DNA of 61,824 bases from Scytonema tolypothrichoides VB-61278 (GCF_000828085.3 NZ_JXCA02000002.1:348596-410419); one strand, 5' to 3'. Positions 53,228 through 61,824 are shown, counted from the first letter of the stretch. Program-made: numbers and translations. The notes: generated by a model from the letters alone, not told the origin.

Positions 53228-53543
53228 TTAAAAACCTAGTGGCTTGTATATAAAGCTACTGATAATGGAAAGAGCTAGTGCTCCTATAATAGCGCTCCAG
53301 ATACCAAAACGTAAGCGAAAACCCTGTACGAAGAAAGCTGTAAGCCCAAAACAAACCACGGAAATAATAAAAGTAAAAAGACGTAAAAGTGGTCTGACCA
53401 CAGCTGTCACAATTTTTGAGAATGGCTGCGGAGAGGAAAGCTTTTTCTGGAGTATCAATTTCAACTCCTATTGGCAATTTACTAATAAGATACAAGCTAA
53501 CAGCCGTGACCAGTCAAACAAGTAAAAGCGTCCCAAGATTCAT
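53228..53543 (-). pseudogene. Phage-holin-family (type IV) membrane protein, broken
   Basis: Reading from an ATG at 53543: MNLGTLLLV, an in-frame TGA (53514-53516, where a Trp is expected), LVTAVSLYLISKLPIGVEID, TPEKAFLSAAI. The match then continues in another frame as IVTAVVRPLLRLF, FVQGFRLRFGIWSAIIGALA, SFIYKPLGF. Together these rebuild a normal about 105-residue member of the small four-helix holin-like family. One nonsense change and one frameshift near 53435-53455 kill it, unless these are sequence errors. Confidence 0.7.
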
Positions 53544-53589
53544 TACCACAACCCCTTGAAACGTTTACCCTGAGCGGACTTGTGCTAAG

Positions 53590-53660
53590 CGATTTGCCCT
53601 GAACGTAGCCGTTAGCGTAGCGTGCCCGCAGGGCATAGGGAGCCGAAGCAGCCGAAGGGT
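53590..53660. repeat. GC-rich dispersed repeat
   Basis: GATTTGCCCTGAACGTAGCC, GTTAGCGTAGCGTGCCCGCA, GGGAGCCGAAGCAGCCGAAG. Related in style to the CCCTGAGCGAAG family; sits between the broken holin gene and exbD. Confidence 0.65.
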
Positions 53661-53843
53661 GAACCATTATTAATGAGAAAGAACTGAATCTATTGGTAGA
53701 AAAATAAAAGTAAATTTATTATTTGTAACATAACAGAATTTGCTCCTCTGAGTCAAAATTTTTTTATATATCTTTAGGTTTGTGCAACGAGAAAGCAAGG
53801 GGACTAGGGGAAGCTGGGAGAGCAAATACTTCCCCTCATATCA

Positions 53844-54533
53844 TTACCTCTTGGGAATAGGATTGGTTTGTCCAGAAGGGGCTGTTGGTACTTTAGGCAA
53901 TACAGGAGAAGCTGGATTAACTGGGGTTACACCTTGGTTAGTTTGAGGTGGATTGGGTATTGTAGGAAGATTGAAGTTGGGGTTAGTTTGTGGGTTGATG
54001 GGAGTAATGGGTGAAGTGTTTGGTAGAGATGGTGTTCCAGGCGGAGAACCAGACGGGGACAGAGGCGAAGTTGTGGGTTGATTAGAAAAAGATGGTGTTG
54101 TGACAAAAGATATGCGATCGCCCCCCACTTGTCGCCACAAATCTATCATTGATATGACATCATTGTATGTTGCAGTTTGACTGACTTTCAAAGCTAAAAT
54201 AGCGTTAGGAGTTTGTTGCAGGTGGCTCTTAAAAGATTCTTTGAGCTGTTCCCGTTTGACTTGATCATTCTCTACGAAAGTCTGACCAATAGCATCAATA
54301 GTCAAAGTTAATATTTGCCGTTGAGCTGTTGCACTAAGTTTCTTTGCATTAGATCCATTAGTAATAGATGGCGTACTGGTAGTTGATTTAGGTAAATTAA
54401 TACTAATTTCCTCTTGACGAGTGAATTGCAAAGCTGCCAAAAGAAAAAATGTCAGTATACAAAAAACGACATCTATTAAGGGAATGATTTGAATTTGGAC
54501 GTCTTCTACTGGAGTCTGCAGGTTAATTTTCAT
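53844..54533 (-). CDS. exbD: ExbD/TolR-type proton-channel protein with Pro-rich tail
   Basis: 229 residues. One transmembrane helix (about 16-36) with the conserved Asp21 in IIPLIDVVFCILTFFLLAA, followed by a periplasmic domain (ALKVSQTATYNDVISMIDLW, up to residue about 145). Residues 147-229 are an unusual Pro/Thr/Asn-rich, probably disordered extension (PTTSPLSPSGSPPGTPSLP). Couples the proton gradient to outer-membrane uptake or envelope tasks with ExbB, whose gene lies 36 bases upstream on the same strand. No tonB seen nearby. Confidence 0.88.
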   Translation of the reverse strand: MKINLQTPVEDVQIQIIPLIDVVFCILTFFLLAALQFTRQEEISINLPKSTTSTPSITNGSNAKKLSATAQRQILTLTIDAIGQTFVENDQVKREQLKESFKSHLQQTPNAILALKVSQTATYNDVISMIDLWRQVGGDRISFVTTPSFSNQPTTSPLSPSGSPPGTPSLPNTSPITPINPQTNPNFNLPTIPNPPQTNQGVTPVNPASPVLPKVPTAPSGQTNPIPKR

Positions 54534-54569
54534 TGTCTTGCTCTTCTACCTGAGTTAGGGGCATTTTTG

Positions 54570-55352
54570 TTAATTATCTTTCGGTTCCGACAAATCAGAC
54601 TCTGAGGAAGGTGATGGTGTTTCAGAAAACCTGGATTTGCCTCTTTTTCGAGGAGAATTCAAGTTATCTGGTGGAGAATCCCGTATGATTGTTGCAGGTG
54701 GTATTATATTTTCAGATCTCATCTTTGTGTAGTCAGGTGGAGACTGCAGATACAGCAACTCCATATCATTCCCTGCCTTGCGGAAAATTTTAACTTGGTT
54801 AACAACAAGGCCTTGAAATAAGCGGTAGAAAGCCAAACTGACGATGGCAACTATAAGCCCTGTTGCGGTACTAATCAGAGATTCCCCTATACCAGTGGTA
54901 ACTCCGGCTGCAGATCCGGTTCCTAAATCACCAATGCGAATAGAGCGTAGAGATTGAATTAACCCCAAAACCGTACCTAACAATCCTAACAAAGGCGCAA
55001 GAGCAATCACAGTTTCCAGGAGTTTTTCGCCACGTCGCATTCCAGCTAATTCGTCTTCTGCTGTTGCTTCTAACGCCAGTCGGAAACTTTCTAGATCACT
55101 TTTGGGAAGACTTAAAGGTGCATAGAGAAACCGTCCGATGGGCTGCTTTGTTGCTTGTCTTGCAATTTCAGAAGCTGACATCCAATCTACACGGGCAGCA
55201 TCTAAAACGCGAGCAACTATTTCCTTTTCCTGGCTTAAAATTCGTAACCAGAACCACAAACGCTCAAAAATCACACTTAAAGATAAAATTGACAGAGCAA
55301 GCAATGGCCACATTGCAGGTCCGCCCTTTTTAAATAAATCTAGGATATCCAC
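54570..55352 (-). CDS. exbB: ExbB/TolQ/MotA-type proton channel
   Basis: 260 residues, three transmembrane helices: [20 protein letters not shown] near the start, [20 protein letters not shown] (the core TM2) and [20 protein letters not shown] (TM3), all family hallmarks. A charged Ser/Pro/Glu tail (residues 215-260) is cytoplasmic. Forms the channel with ExbD encoded just downstream. First gene of the pair; start ATG at 55352. Confidence 0.93.
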   Translation of the reverse strand: MDILDLFKKGGPAMWPLLALSILSLSVIFERLWFWLRILSQEKEIVARVLDAARVDWMSASEIARQATKQPIGRFLYAPLSLPKSDLESFRLALEATAEDELAGMRRGEKLLETVIALAPLLGLLGTVLGLIQSLRSIRIGDLGTGSAAGVTTGIGESLISTATGLIVAIVSLAFYRLFQGLVVNQVKIFRKAGNDMELLYLQSPPDYTKMRSENIIPPATIIRDSPPDNLNSPRKRGKSRFSETPSPSSESDLSEPKDN

Positions 55353-55456
55353 TGTTGTAGGTTTCCTCCTTTCATTTGTAGTACAACTGTCAGGTCAGCA
55401 CTTTAACTTTAGAAATTAAAGCACAACTATCATCATCGTTTCCCATTCAAGGGTTA

Positions 55457-55480
55457 ACCCTGAGCGAAGTCGAAGGGTTG
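55457..55480. repeat. CCCTGAGCGAAGTCGAAGGG repeat copy
   Basis: Intergenic copy of the repeat also found inside cpcT (51881-51913) and, in mixed form, at 6943-6998. No gene effect here. Confidence 0.7.
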
Positions 55481-55594
55481 AGATGAGTACAATAACTTGC
55501 GAGTAGCATCTTCCAGACCAATGAGGGCGGTTATTCCCACAGGAAGTGTAGGTCATAATTTGCCAAAATTAAAGGTAACTGGAGGTCAAAATTT

Positions 55595-55924
55595 ATGAAA
55601 TTTTCAATTCAATCACTTTATACTTGGTACCGCAATGTACTTCGTAACCCTAAGTATCGTTGGTGGGTAATTTTAGGAACACTACTTTATTTTGTCAGCC
55701 CAATTGATATTGCTCCGGACTTCTTACCGATTGTAGGAGAACTTGATGATGTCTTTCTGTTGACATTGCTAGTGACTGAGGTGTCTGGGCTAATGATTGA
55801 AGGCTTCAAAGCGCGTAAAGGTAATGTTGACGCTCAGGCCACTAATACTACCTCTAATACTACTACCGAGGGTTCTACCTCCACCGCGAATACAATTGAT
55901 GTTGATGCTGTTTCTGTTAAGTAG
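55595..55924 (+). CDS. DUF1232 (YkvA-like) small protein
   Basis: 109 residues. NPKYRWWVILGTLLYFVSPI and DIAPDFLPIVGELDDVFLLT are the DUF1232 core (a membrane-associated helix with the SPIDxxPD motif). A Thr/Asn/Ser-rich tail (residues 78-109) is probably disordered. Function unknown. An AACTGGAGGTC ribosome-like site lies just upstream of the ATG at 55595. Confidence 0.92.
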   Translation: MKFSIQSLYTWYRNVLRNPKYRWWVILGTLLYFVSPIDIAPDFLPIVGELDDVFLLTLLVTEVSGLMIEGFKARKGNVDAQATNTTSNTTTEGSTSTANTIDVDAVSVK

Positions 55925-56154
55925 TATTTATCACATTATAAAACATAACAACCCTCCTCCTTTTTCTAGGTGCTGACAAATGCACTTTTTAGGAAGGGGG
56001 ATATTTTTTTGGTCATTAATCATAAATTATTAGCTCTTTAGGCAAGGCAGAAGGTTTGAATTTGCTAACCACTAGCTATTATGTGTTCCTATGTAGTTAA
56101 AATATCTACCAAATAGAGGATAGACAATTTTTAACTATTTAATTTTCTTTACTT

Positions 56155-56958
56155 ATGACTCAGCCCCAAATCATCGGACTGCTACCTGCTGGTGGACAAG
56201 CAACACGAATTTCTCCTTTACCACTTAGCAAAGAATTGTATCCGATTGGTTTTCAGGATTTTGGTGTTAAATCTAACTGGCGTCCGAAGGTTGTTTCTCA
56301 ATATCTGCTCGAAAAAATGCAACTAGCGGGCATCGACAAGGCGTATTTTATACTGCGTTCTGGGAAGTGGGATATACCGGCGTATTTTGGTGATGGCACA
56401 ATGCTTTCCATGAGTTTGGGCTATCTGATTATGGGCTTGTCTTATGGTGTGCCTTTCACTTTGGATCAGGCTTATCCTTTTGTCCAAGATGCGATCATAG
56501 CCTTGGGTTTTCCTGATATTTTATTTCAGCCTGAAGATGCCTATGTACGGATACTGAAACGTCTTGAGGTTAGTCATGCTGATGTCGTCTTGGGATTATT
56601 CCCGACTGATAAACCTCATAAAGCAGGTATGGTTAACTTTGACGATGAAGGTAGAGTAAGGCTGATAATTGAAAAACCTCGCCAGTCAGATTTGCGTTAT
56701 ATGTGGGGTATTGCAGTTTGGACACCTGCTTTCACACAGTTTCTGCACGATTATCTTACCACTCTTAAGGCGAATAGTGATCTATCGCAGCAACCAGAAA
56801 TACCCATTGGCGATGTGATTCAAGCTGCTATCAACAAAGGTTTTCATGTGGAAGCAGAAGCATTTCCCGATGGTACTTACCTTGATATTGGTACACCAGA
56901 TGATTTAGTGCGGGCTGTGCGGCATTTTGCTGCTTTGACTGATGGGGAAAATTTGTAG
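56155..56958 (+). CDS. Sugar-1-phosphate nucleotidyltransferase-like protein
   Basis: 267 residues. GLLPAGGQATRISPLPLSKE at residues 8-27 is the NTP-transferase loop (PAGG...R...K), then DAIIALGFPDILF for the metal site and MWGIAVWTPAF with FPDGTYLDIGTPDDLVRA near the end. Resembles RmlA/GlmU-type enzymes that make NDP-sugars; the exact sugar and nucleotide are not clear, and the GG-QA-TR variant differs from classical GGxGTR. Start ATG at 56155. Confidence 0.85.
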   Translation: MTQPQIIGLLPAGGQATRISPLPLSKELYPIGFQDFGVKSNWRPKVVSQYLLEKMQLAGIDKAYFILRSGKWDIPAYFGDGTMLSMSLGYLIMGLSYGVPFTLDQAYPFVQDAIIALGFPDILFQPEDAYVRILKRLEVSHADVVLGLFPTDKPHKAGMVNFDDEGRVRLIIEKPRQSDLRYMWGIAVWTPAFTQFLHDYLTTLKANSDLSQQPEIPIGDVIQAAINKGFHVEAEAFPDGTYLDIGTPDDLVRAVRHFAALTDGENL

Positions 56959-56982
56959 AGGCGATGGCTTAATTTGGGTATG

Positions 56983-57228
56983 TCAGATGAGTTGCCGTAA
57001 TTCATCTAGAGTATTTACCGTTAGGATAACTCGCTGAATTGCTTTTAATCGCTCTAAATCGGAAATTTGGGCGATTTCTGGCATTAGCTGTAATCCTTCA
57101 GTACCAAATTTGACTTCCAAACCCATTTCAATGCCTGATAGCATCTCCTGCCGTCGTCCTCGTTCCTCTCCTTCTTTGAAAATTTCCTGATAAAAGAAAG
57201 ATTTCTCTAAGATTGACATATCCCACAC
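56983..57228 (-). pseudogene. Detached C-terminal copy of an Rpn-family gene
   Basis: 81 residues that match only the last third of the neighbouring Rpn-like protein (SGIEMGLEVKFGTEGLQLMP, then EIAQISDLERLKAIQRVILT). It begins at the MWDM residues and lacks the nuclease domain, so it is the remnant of a tandem duplicate. It could still be expressed, but no own function is expected. Confidence 0.65.
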
Positions 57229-57262
57229 TATGAATTGTCAGACTCATGAATGTTTCCATAGT

Positions 57263-58102
57263 TCAAATGAGTTGTCGTAATTGCTCTATACTGTCTACAG
57301 TCTTAACTGCTCGCTGAATAGTATTTAAGCGCTCTAAATCGGAAATTTGAGAGATTTCTGGCAACAGTTGTAATCCCTCAGTGCCGAATTTTAGTTCCAA
57401 ATCCAGTTCAATACCCGACATTATCCCTCGCCGCTCACCTTCTCTCAAAATTTGCTGATACCAGGGAGATTCGCTTAACACTGCCATATCCCACCTCATA
57501 ATTTGCTGAACTAATGCACTGTCTAATACGAAGCTAGCAAAAAATGCTAGGACGGTTTCTAACTGATTCAATTGCTCGTCTGCGCGGAGAATTTGCAAGG
57601 CTTGCTGTATGGTGTTTTCTTGCGCGCCACCCTTGAGAATTGGTACAAAGGGAAGCAAAGATAGCACGGGTTGTTGAAAAGCTATTTCAACATCGACTTC
57701 CCAAAGGTTAATCACACGGTAGTCTTGACGCGCTTGTAAACCTGCAAACTCTGACTCATAGCGAGTGGGAATTTCAATATCGCCTTCTTTGTCTTTGAGG
57801 ATATTGATAAGTACGGGGTAGGTAGGCAAATCAAATTTCTCTTCTGCTAGTGCAGCGTAAGCCCGCATCCGTTTAGGCATCTCTGGCTTATAGCGCAATT
57901 GTAACTCGTTAAGTACGAGAAATTGCCCATATTGAGGACTTTCGGCGCGGATTAATACGTCACTCTCGCGGCTAATCCATTGGAATTCGGAGTTGAGAAC
58001 TTCTTGGGCTGTAATGTCGGGAAGTTGCGTTACCCATTTTATCCAGTTATCGGGTGCGAGGCTGATTAATTTTTTGGTGCTGATGTCAGCGGATTTTGGC
58101 AT
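57263..58102 (-). CDS. Rpn-family (recombination-promoting nuclease-like) protein
   Basis: 279 residues. N-terminal PD-(D/E)XK-like domain: LNSEFQWISRESDVLIRAES, FLVLNELQLRYKPEMPKRMR (ExQ in the active-site position), YPVLINILKD. The helical middle and C-terminus (LVQQIMRWDMAVLSES; GIMSGIELDLELKFG) are the DUF4351-like tail of cyanobacterial Rpn proteins. Rpn proteins are DNA nucleases whose role is debated (recombination or phage defence). A partial copy follows at 56983. Confidence 0.8.
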   Translation of the reverse strand: MPKSADISTKKLISLAPDNWIKWVTQLPDITAQEVLNSEFQWISRESDVLIRAESPQYGQFLVLNELQLRYKPEMPKRMRAYAALAEEKFDLPTYPVLINILKDKEGDIEIPTRYESEFAGLQARQDYRVINLWEVDVEIAFQQPVLSLLPFVPILKGGAQENTIQQALQILRADEQLNQLETVLAFFASFVLDSALVQQIMRWDMAVLSESPWYQQILREGERRGIMSGIELDLELKFGTEGLQLLPEISQISDLERLNTIQRAVKTVDSIEQLRQLI

Positions 58103-58757
58103 GGGGGAGTTGATGCGCTGTTGTGGCGATGACTCATTTTAGTAGGTTATGGGTAGGCGATCGCACTGGATATTGAGCAGGCTGTCCGACCACCCCACAA
58201 GAAATAGGTAGATGCGATCGCCTTTAAGGCAACTTCCACATCGCCCATTTTTTTCAAGTCTTGGGCAATATCTGGCGACAAGCCTCAGCACTTCTACGCG
58301 GCATAGTAAAAACCAGTAAGTTATTGAGCAGAGGTTATATTACAGCGCTTTTCAAGTAAATTCCACGTTGGTTTGACCTCACCCCCGTAAAGCTACGCTT
58401 CACGTCCCCTCTCCTTTGAGGAGAGGGGAGGTTTTGGCGTCAGACAAAACCGGGGTGAGGTTCTACGAAAATCGTGAGCATAATACGTGTCAACAATCAC
58501 GTTCAAGCCTTTACTCCACGTTGGTTTGACCTCACCCCCGTAAAGCTACGCTTCACGTCCCCTCTCCTTTGAGGAGAGGGGAGGTTTTGGCGCAAGACAA
58601 AACCGGGGTGAGGTAGAGCGAGAACTCAAAAGAGCTGTAACTTGAATCAAAATCAAAAATTGAAAGTTCTTATTTATACTTTACATATTAAAGCGCTTAC
58701 AATAGAAAAGTAAAAAAATAAACAATTTCACGGATGTCATCTTTCTAATCCGAAGTT
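58103..58757. other. 655-base repeat-rich gap
   Basis: Between the divergent Rpn gene and the HEAT-repeat protein gene. Besides two HIP1-like sites (near 58158 and 58213) it contains the pair of 100-base elements at 58362-58614. No gene seen. A promoter for the 58758 gene is likely in 58640-58740, which is A/T-rich. Confidence 0.55.
58362..58614. repeat. Two direct copies of a 100-bp ACCTCACCCC element
   Basis: Copies at 58362-58461 and 58515-58614, nearly identical. Each starts TCCACGTTGGTTTGACCTCA and ends ACAAAACCGGGGTGAGGT, with inverted ACCTCACCCC/GGGGTGAGGT ends and an internal CCCTCTCCTTTGAGGAGAGGG hairpin (written in part). They look like small non-autonomous mobile repeats. A relative lies at 20941-21006. 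Confidence 0.85.
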
Positions 58758-60692
58758 ATGGACAATCTCTCAGAAATCCAACTAGGGGGACAAGGCGCTA
58801 GTGTAAGTAAGTTCACCCCTGTCCAATTTGGCAAAGACTTTTTTGACAACCTCGCCCAATGTCGTGACGATGGGGAGAAAATCCAGCTATTTTTGGAAAC
58901 AGCCCAAAGACAAGATGTACCGCTAAGGGCGATCGAAGAGTTGTTGAACTACCAAGATGAATTCATCTTGGCTATGGGACTTCAAAGCTTTGGCTATATT
59001 ACTAACGCGCAAATCAAAGCGCAACTTGCAACACTCGACTATATTGAGGGACTTGACGAACCTCTTGAGGAAATCTCTTTGCTACCTGATCCAGAAGAGT
59101 ACAAGCGGCATAGTGTCAGGATACTTGAAAAGTTATGTCAGGAGGCTAAATCGGGTAGCGATTTGATTCGTTTATCGGCGGCTTGGGCAATTCAGCAAAT
59201 AGGTTACTCTGCGATGATTACAGGAAGATTTCTTCCGAAGTCAGCCGAAGATATTCAAAGTCAAATTATTAGTGAAAGTCTCAATCGTCTTAACAATCGG
59301 TCAATCTCTAAAGAATACATTGATTTTTGGGTTTATGCACCCAAGGTACATCTATTTCAACTGTTGCAGACAATTCCTTCATCTTATCTGGATGTTGTTG
59401 AGAGAATTCTAGTTAGACTCGGTGTTATAGGTGTTGAGTTTATCGCTCGTTCAGCTTCTACATTACAGCAGTTTGTTGTAGAAGCTGCTTTGCATTTAGC
59501 CGACTTACTTATCAGAGATAGACAATATCGAAAATATCAGGATGCTGACACACAAAGAAGATTATCAGATATTCTGATTCCTTTTTTAGATAATAGTGAT
59601 ATTGACTTGCGGCGACTTGCTGCTGAACCAATTAATGAGGTAGGGTCATCATGGTCTTGGTTGAATAATACTATTAAGGCTAAAGCAGCGATTCTATTAA
59701 GGGACTGGAACAAATTAGAAGAACTGGGTGAAGTATCAGTTCCGTTTTTGATAGAAGCTATTAGAGGTTCACTTCTGCTTGATACATTAGATAACTTACA
59801 AGAACAAGTACAAGCAGTTCGATGTATTAGTAGAATTTATTTTGATAACGTTGGGCAACAAGTCACCACTCTTTCAGAATTTCTCCAACATCCTCAAGAA
59901 AGGATAAGAGATACAACTGTATCACTTCTGAAGCAGCATCAAGATTTACTTGACATGAAATCAAATTACATCCTTACAGGACTAGATTTTAAATTTCAAT
60001 TGGAAGATTTTGATGTAAAAACTATGACGATTGGAGAAATTGATAGAAAGATTGCAGACGCAAGGCAGTATCAGGCAGTTTTTGAAAGAATATTTAAAAA
60101 TGCAATATCTAGCTGTAAAGCTGATGCTACTGAAGTTACAAGATTTTTTTCATCTACACTCGAAAAATATAATGGTTACATAGAAAATCGTATCAAAAAG
60201 CTAGATATTCAGAAGCAATCTCTACAAAGAAAGGAAGCTGAAGAACAAAGAAAGCGGGCTGAGCAAGAAGCTGAAGAACGAAGACGACGGGCTGAGCAAG
60301 AAGCTGAAAAACAAAGAAAGCGAACTATAACTATTATAAGGATTTTACTGCTATCCCTAATAGGAATAGTTGCTGTAGCTTGGGGAGGTACAGCGTTTCT
60401 TGGCACATTTATAACTATATTTAGTTGTAGTTTTTTAGCAACTATTGTGGCAAGCTTTGTAGTTGCTTCTTTCGGAGACGTTAGCTCTGTTTCAATGGGA
60501 TGTGGTTGTTCTGTAGGTACATTTGCTTTCATCATACTTTCTGGGATGATATCATCTTATGGATTAGTTTTTGGTGCGGGAAAGAATGCAAATGAAATGC
60601 ATATATCCGTTGGATTCTTGAGTGGATTAATAATAGGAATTATCGCTGGTATTGCTGTGTTTGAAAAGTTACACGAGACATTCCGCTCTTAA
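58758..60692 (+). CDS. HEAT-repeat, coiled-coil membrane protein, function unknown
   Basis: 644 residues. Residues about 20-440 are helical HEAT/ARM-like repeats (LIRLSAAWAIQQIGYSAMIT; DIDLRRLAAEPINEVGSSWS; ERIRDTTVSLLKQHQDL). Residues 478-524 are a strongly charged coiled coil with repeats of AEEQRKRAEQEAEERRRRAE. The last 115 residues hold about four transmembrane helices (IIRILLLSLIGIVAVAWGG; FAFIILSGMISSYGLVFGAG). The protein thus has a large cytoplasmic scaffold tethered to the membrane. No catalytic motif. The next gene, 61070, is on the same strand 377 bases on. I do not recognise the family. Confidence 0.75.
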   Translation: MDNLSEIQLGGQGASVSKFTPVQFGKDFFDNLAQCRDDGEKIQLFLETAQRQDVPLRAIEELLNYQDEFILAMGLQSFGYITNAQIKAQLATLDYIEGLDEPLEEISLLPDPEEYKRHSVRILEKLCQEAKSGSDLIRLSAAWAIQQIGYSAMITGRFLPKSAEDIQSQIISESLNRLNNRSISKEYIDFWVYAPKVHLFQLLQTIPSSYLDVVERILVRLGVIGVEFIARSASTLQQFVVEAALHLADLLIRDRQYRKYQDADTQRRLSDILIPFLDNSDIDLRRLAAEPINEVGSSWSWLNNTIKAKAAILLRDWNKLEELGEVSVPFLIEAIRGSLLLDTLDNLQEQVQAVRCISRIYFDNVGQQVTTLSEFLQHPQERIRDTTVSLLKQHQDLLDMKSNYILTGLDFKFQLEDFDVKTMTIGEIDRKIADARQYQAVFERIFKNAISSCKADATEVTRFFSSTLEKYNGYIENRIKKLDIQKQSLQRKEAEEQRKRAEQEAEERRRRAEQEAEKQRKRTITIIRILLLSLIGIVAVAWGGTAFLGTFITIFSCSFLATIVASFVVASFGDVSSVSMGCGCSVGTFAFIILSGMISSYGLVFGAGKNANEMHISVGFLSGLIIGIIAGIAVFEKLHETFRS

Positions 60693-61069
60693 ATTGTCAC
60701 ATTCAGATAATTTTGTAATTTAGAAATACTGAAATTATAATATTAACCGTTTTTGATGTTTTAAAATTTGTATTAATCTTGCCAATATTCTATTCTCAAT
60801 TAATCTAAATTATGAATTTTTAATTTGAGATACAATCAATTCATATAACACTGATAGTTACATCAAAAACACCTTATGTGTCAGTCGAAAGGGCGGAATA
60901 TAGGTTCTAAAGTCAATAATAAGTAAGTAAGGGAGAAAAAATCAAAATATGTAAAGAAAAGTAAAGCTTGAAAAGTAGTTCGTAGTAGGCGCTTTAGCGC
61001 TAAAGCGCTTACTACACACTTTTAATTATTTACACCGACCTACTTAGTTTTTATAAAAAAGATATAAAA
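60693..61069. other. 377-base AT-rich gap with one palindrome
   Basis: Very AT-rich DNA between two unrecognised genes. Holds the 34-base palindrome at 60982-61015; otherwise nothing. Confidence 0.5.
60982..61015. repeat. Near-perfect 34-bp palindrome
   Basis: GTAGTAGGCGCTTTAGCGC reads almost the same on the other strand (one mismatched pair over 34 bases, ending GCGCTTACTAC). Dispersed-repeat style; it would form a cruciform or strong hairpin. Confidence 0.8.
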
Positions 61070-61824
61070 ATGGAAAAAACATTTTCTTTATATTCTGAAG
61101 CCTTACTGCTACATAACATCAGTTTAAAAAAATATATAAAACGATATGAAAATAAAAATTTTCAAGAAATTATAGATAGTCAGCAAGATTTATTAGTGTT
61201 TATCTCTCAGTTAAAAAAACTGAATAATTTCACTATATCTCTATATTATTTTCACAATCATGAACACGAGATTGATCAATCATTAAAGCTATACTTTATA
61301 GTACATTTTTCACGAAATAATTACCCATGTCTTACGGATATTAAAGATGAATTCATAAGTTTTATAGAGATAAGTAGTTTAAGTACATTTTATAAGTTTG
61401 AGTTATTACATAAAAATATAGAGCTACTTCATGATTTCAAATGGGTTAATCATATTGGAGAGGTTTTGAAACCTGAGCTTTTTCACACCCAAGGGTACTA
61501 TCTACCTTATCTGTTTGAAGCTAACAAAGATAACAATATGTTAGCTGTGTGTGATGTACTCCATAGATTAAAAGAAAAATTTTTATTAGAAATCACTATT
61601 CAAGTTTGTCAAAATTCAGACGATAGGGAAACGTGGGTTAATGCTCTTAGTCAAATAGTAGCTCAACTGCAACTGCTCACAAGTAAGAGCAAGGATACTT
61701 TCTTAGATACAGCCTTAAAAACTTACAAACAATATCAAGAATCATATGTAAATAGAAATTTATTCAAATACAGTATCAAAGCACTGGCAGAAACCCGCAG
61801 CAATATTCGTACTGTTTTAATGAC
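61070..61824 (+). CDS. Unrecognised large protein, N-terminal part (runs off window)
   Basis: ATG at 61070 opens at least 251 codons without a stop to the window end. AT-rich, Lys/Asn/Leu-rich: MEKTFSLYSEALLLHNISLK, FISQLKKLNNFTISLYYFHN, LLEITIQVCQNSDDRETWVN, YKQYQESYVNRNLFKYSIKA, LAETRSNIRTVLM. No signal peptide. The later part (LLEITIQ, about 30 residues, then YKQYQESYVNRNLF) faintly resembles the N-terminal region of HerA/TraG-type ATPases, where an ATPase domain would follow beyond the window. That is a guess. Base composition is lower in G+C than most of the window. Confidence 0.6.
   Translation, partial: MEKTFSLYSEALLLHNISLKKYIKRYENKNFQEIIDSQQDLLVFISQLKKLNNFTISLYYFHNHEHEIDQSLKLYFIVHFSRNNYPCLTDIKDEFISFIEISSLSTFYKFELLHKNIELLHDFKWVNHIGEVLKPELFHTQGYYLPYLFEANKDNNMLAVCDVLHRLKEKFLLEITIQVCQNSDDRETWVNALSQIVAQLQLLTSKSKDTFLDTALKTYKQYQESYVNRNLFKYSIKALAETRSNIRTVLM

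Overview
The window comes from a filamentous, heterocyst-forming (Nostocales-type) cyanobacterium. Evidence for this: the palindrome GCGATCGC (HIP1) recurs throughout; there are photosynthesis genes (ndhS, a CpcT/CpeT bilin lyase, psb29/thf1); there is a cnfR/patB - fdxB - coxBAC block of the kind tied to nitrogen-fixing cells; and intergenic DNA is full of heptamer tandem repeats and GC-rich palindromic dispersed repeats. Species cannot be fixed from sequence reading alone.

Layout. 0-7 kb: the tail of an IS701-like transposase, a large secreted adhesin with a haemagglutinin-type TPS domain, and a TPR-CHAT (caspase-like) protein. 7-12 kb: a fasciclin protein, an MscS/TM-helix-repeat membrane protein, an SRPBCC protein and a small cyanobacterial protein. 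11.8-21 kb: the nitrogen-fixation/heterocyst block. On the minus strand are coxB-coxA-coxC (terminal oxidase), followed by a TPR-like protein, a cysteine-dioxygenase-like cupin and an ArsC-like nitrogenase-associated protein; fdxB is also on the minus strand, and cnfR/patB diverges on the plus strand. The likely logic is that CnfR (Fe-S plus HTH) switches on genes for nitrogenase electron supply (FdxB) and for respiratory O2 removal (Cox). 21-25.5 kb: a DMT exporter, a SET protein, a toxin-antitoxin island (two near-identical mntA copies flanking a vapBC pair, with decayed HEPN partners) and MarC. 25.6-34 kb: an M14 carboxypeptidase, a membrane alpha/beta-hydrolase fused to a possible permuted thiol-peptidase domain, a Yip1 protein, TPR proteins and a dead Uma2 gene. 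34-48 kb: a CASTOR/POLLUX-like channel, a DHFR-like reductase, an amidase remnant, a DUF2993 protein, UDP-glucose dehydrogenase plus UDP-glucuronate decarboxylase (the UDP-xylose route), a CPA2 antiporter, ndhS, rodA and mrp. 48-58 kb: hemF, a STAS protein, cpcT, psb29, exbBD, a sugar nucleotidyltransferase and an Rpn-family protein. 58-61.8 kb: a repeat-rich gap, then a HEAT-repeat/coiled-coil/membrane protein and an unrecognised open gene running off the window end.

A recurring theme is repeat traffic. Short GC-rich repeats sit in nearly every gap and in at least two cases lie inside reading frames (an amidase remnant and cpcT). Several genes are dead or truncated (Uma2, amidase, holin-like, HEPN, Rpn C-terminus). 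No tRNA, rRNA or CRISPR array was seen. All calls are from reading the sequence; no database search was run.
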